From positions 496,001 to 560,000 of the forward strand of contig NZ_JACHJB010000002.1 of assembly GCF_014207745.1 (NCBI RefSeq): a DNA stretch of 64,000 bases, given 5' to 3'. This DNA comes from Nonomuraea muscovyensis (GTDB lineage Bacteria > Actinomycetota > Actinomycetes > Streptosporangiales > Streptosporangiaceae). Made by a program: the position numbers and the translations under genes. The notes beneath the pieces were generated by a model. The model searched no databases. It was not told the origin of the DNA and was given only the letters and a program-made list of their open reading frames with translations. Shown here piece by piece: positions 62,585 to 64,000 of the stretch (within the stretch, counting starts at the first letter, position 1; each line of letters begins with the position of its first letter).

Positions 62585-63157
62585 ATGACTGCGACACTCC
62601 TGTCCCATATCAAGCCGCTGAGCGTCATCGCCCAGGCGGTTCCCGTGGCCGAATCCCCGGTCCGGCTCAGGCTCGGTCGCGTGCTGGACCGGCGAGGCAC
62701 CGTGGACGGGGCGTGGTGGCCCCGTTCCCGTGACGCCGCCGCCGAACTGCCCGGCCTCATCGCCGCCGTCGATCAGCGGCTCGGCTGGACCACGCTGCGA
62801 GTCGGCGTGTACCTCGACGCCTGGGACCACATCCCGCGCCGTATCCACGCGCGGGGCCGCCAGATCAGGGTGGGCTGGTTCCGCAGCACCGACCCTCACG
62901 TGATCACCTTGATCCCCGCGGCCGGCGAACCGATCGTCCTGCTGGTCATCGAGCCGGGCACCGCAAGCGGTCCCGCCGAGGCCACCTTCACGCTCGCCGC
63001 CCAGGACACGACCGGTCTGCGCCCGGCCGACATCCTCGCCCTCGCACACCTCCCGGCGTCCCCTGCGGCCCGCCCGGCGGAAGCCGACAACTCGGCCAGA
63101 TGGGAGAACGACGGCGGGCCCGGGGCTGATCGCGCGGGCGCTCGCCCCCGCGACTAG
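62585..63157 (+). CDS. DUF5994 family protein
   Basis: 190 aa. VRLRLGRVLDRRGTVDGAWWPRSRDAAAELPGLIAAVDQRLG is the recognisable DUF5994 segment, with WFRSTDPHVITLIPAAGEPIVLLVIEP later. Actinobacterial-specific, function unknown, commonly near STAS or membrane-lipid genes, as here. The 266-bp upstream gap holds an AT-richer patch near 62462-62492 that is probably its promoter. Confidence 0.8.
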   Translation: MTATLLSHIKPLSVIAQAVPVAESPVRLRLGRVLDRRGTVDGAWWPRSRDAAAELPGLIAAVDQRLGWTTLRVGVYLDAWDHIPRRIHARGRQIRVGWFRSTDPHVITLIPAAGEPIVLLVIEPGTASGPAEATFTLAAQDTTGLRPADILALAHLPASPAARPAEADNSARWENDGGPGADRAGARPRD

Positions 63158-63184
63158 CCGGCCGGGCCGGTGTGCCCATGCGCT

Positions 63185-63253
63185 GCCTGCCGGCTGGATC
63201 GAGCGGCCCTGACGCCGCCCTCCCGACGGCCGGCCGGTCTCCGGCCGGCAGGC
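63185..63253 (+). promoter_or_regulatory. Two mutually exclusive stems upstream of the STAS gene
   Basis: GCCGGCCGG (63229-63237) can pair with CCGGCCGGC (63241-63249) across a TCT loop. Alternatively GCCTGCCGGC (63185-63194) pairs with GCCGGCAGGC (63244-63253), which uses the same right-hand strand. Such competition is typical of attenuators, though GC-rich DNA makes chance pairing common. Confidence 0.4.
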
Positions 63254-63311
63254 GCCTCATCCAGTCTCTTCCGCACGTCTCTCTTCCACGCTTCTCCGAT
63301 CGGAGAACCTC

Positions 63312-63635
63312 ATGGCCGTCATCGACACCTCCCCACTCAGCGAGGCCGGTCGATCGGGTCCCACCACCGTCCACCTGTCCGGCGACATCGACGTCTTCAG
63401 CAGCCCGGAACTGCACGGGCAACTGCTGAGCGCGCTGGAGCACTGCACGAGCCTGCTCATCGTCGACCTGTCCGAGGTGACGTTCTGCGACGCCGGCGGC
63501 CTGCGCGTCCTGGTCGGCATCCAGCAGCGCGCCCAAGCGCAAGGCATTCTCCTCGCGCTGACCGCGCCCCGCCCGAACATGTCCCGGCTCCTGCATATCA
63601 CCGGCCTGGACCGCAGCCTGCCCGTGGTGGGCTGA
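63312..63635 (+). CDS. STAS-domain anti-sigma factor antagonist
   Basis: 107 aa. TTVHLSGDIDVFSSPELHGQLLSALEHCTSLLIVDLSEVTFCDAGGLRVLVGIQQRAQAQG is a complete STAS domain. The position phosphorylated by anti-sigma kinases, normally D-S-S-G or D-A-S-G, reads D60-A-G-G63, so the phospho-acceptor serine is missing. It may be a permanently active antagonist or have lost partner switching. 4 bp before the desaturase gene. Confidence 0.88.
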   Translation: MAVIDTSPLSEAGRSGPTTVHLSGDIDVFSSPELHGQLLSALEHCTSLLIVDLSEVTFCDAGGLRVLVGIQQRAQAQGILLALTAPRPNMSRLLHITGLDRSLPVVG

Positions 63636-63639
63636 CCGG

Positions 63640-64000
63640 ATGCGCGCCCAGGTGCCCGATCAGGCCTACGACGGACGTTCGCCGTTCCCGTCCGCGACCC
63701 GGCCGCCGGCCTTCCCCGCCGGGCAGGCGGCCCTGACGGCCACGATCGTGGTCGCGCCGTTCGTCGCGCTGGCAGCAGGCGTGTGGCTGGCGTGGGGGAC
63801 CGGGATCACCCTCACCGACCTGCTGCTCGCGACGCTGTTCTACGTCGCGACCGGACTCGGGGTGACGGTCGGCTTCCACCGCCTGCTCACCCACCGCTCC
63901 TTCACCGCCCGCCCGTGGCTGCGCGCCGCCCTGGCCGTCGCCGGATCGATGAGCTTCCAGGGCAACGTCGTCGACTGGGTCGCCGTCCACCGCCGCCACC
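63640..64000 (+). CDS. Fatty acid (acyl-CoA/delta-9) desaturase, 3' end outside window
   Basis: ATG 63640, 120 codons to the window edge. Two TM segments (ATIVVAPFVALAAGVWLAW and TDLLLATLFYVATGLGVTVG), the first histidine box HRLLTH and the second HRRHH in NVVDWVAVHRRHH. The third box lies beyond the window. Membrane di-iron enzyme introducing a double bond into acyl chains. Follows the STAS gene by 4 bp, probably one transcript. Confidence 0.88.
   Translation, partial: MRAQVPDQAYDGRSPFPSATRPPAFPAGQAALTATIVVAPFVALAAGVWLAWGTGITLTDLLLATLFYVATGLGVTVGFHRLLTHRSFTARPWLRAALAVAGSMSFQGNVVDWVAVHRRH

Overview
The window is about 64 kb of very GC-rich chromosome with dense gene packing, frequent GTG and TTG starts and many ATGA stop/start overlaps. 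The gene families (ECF42 sigma factors with DGPF partners, an MshB/Mca-like deacetylase, TnsA-like endonuclease, DUF5994, actinobacterial MFS exporters and MocR regulators) point to a filamentous actinomycete. A Streptosporangiales-type genome (Nonomuraea, Actinomadura or relatives) is my guess from gene style, not something the sequence proves. No tRNA, rRNA, CRISPR array, replication origin or core housekeeping cluster was seen, so this looks like accessory chromosome rich in small regulator-plus-enzyme modules.

Layout. 1-5.5 kb: a hydantoin or purine-type utilisation locus (HyuA-like hydantoinase, NCS1 permease, DUF917 protein, PucR regulator) around a divergent promoter. 5.5-12.4 kb: IS3 remnant, methyltransferase and MFS exporter opposite an XRE-cupin regulator, then a TetR-controlled redox set (34-aa membrane peptide, siderophore-interacting-type flavoreductase, FAD monooxygenase, truncated DUF6640 protein). 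12.4-14.4 kb: mobile debris, namely a broken serine recombinase and the end of a Tn7-like element with intact TnsA-like gene, TnsB-like stub and six terminal repeats. 14.5-20.8 kb: a zinc-finger/coiled-coil protein, a ribbon-helix-helix/MFS exporter/VOC module with an 8-bp-period operator, and a DHFR-like/DGPF/ECF42 operon. 20.9-35 kb: P-loop protein, LuxR with FAD-NAD(P) protein, LysR with a three-gene redox operon, MocR with an aminotransferase, MerR with a P450 that has lost its heme loop, XRE with SDR, and a second DGPF gene.

35.1-40.7 kb: a second ECF42 gene is reduced to its two ends, 5.1 kb apart. Between them lie a TerC/stress-protein/baeRF operon preceded by a probable yybP-ykoY manganese riboswitch, and a decayed Tn3 transposase. 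40.7-45.1 kb: a beta-lactamase-like hydrolase, then a persulfide/sulfite operon (CstR-type repressor, MBL-rhodanese, rhodanese-membrane protein, TauE exporter) with three matching operators. 45.1-53.7 kb: MshB-like deacetylase, TetR/VOC pair, HxlR opposite DUF899/PPOX genes with a nested symmetric operator, a cupredoxin fragment with a CopD-like protein, hydrolase, methyltransferase and an orphan PucR regulator. 53.9-58.6 kb: AraC regulator, two-component styrene-monooxygenase-type flavoenzyme pair, and a rifampicin-monooxygenase-like gene of different codon style. 58.6-64 kb: resolvase scrap, DadA-like oxidoreductase, a methyltransferase translationally coupled to a class-II-synthetase-like amino acid:carrier-protein ligase candidate, a tautomerase, then DUF5994, STAS and a fatty-acid desaturase cut by the window edge.

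The main theme is one-regulator/one-enzyme modules, mostly divergently arranged with visible palindromes, interrupted by remnants of at least five mobile-element families. The least familiar locus is the carrier-protein-ligase-like operon at 60.3-62.3 kb. The TnsA element end and the riboswitch-led TerC operon are the next most informative.
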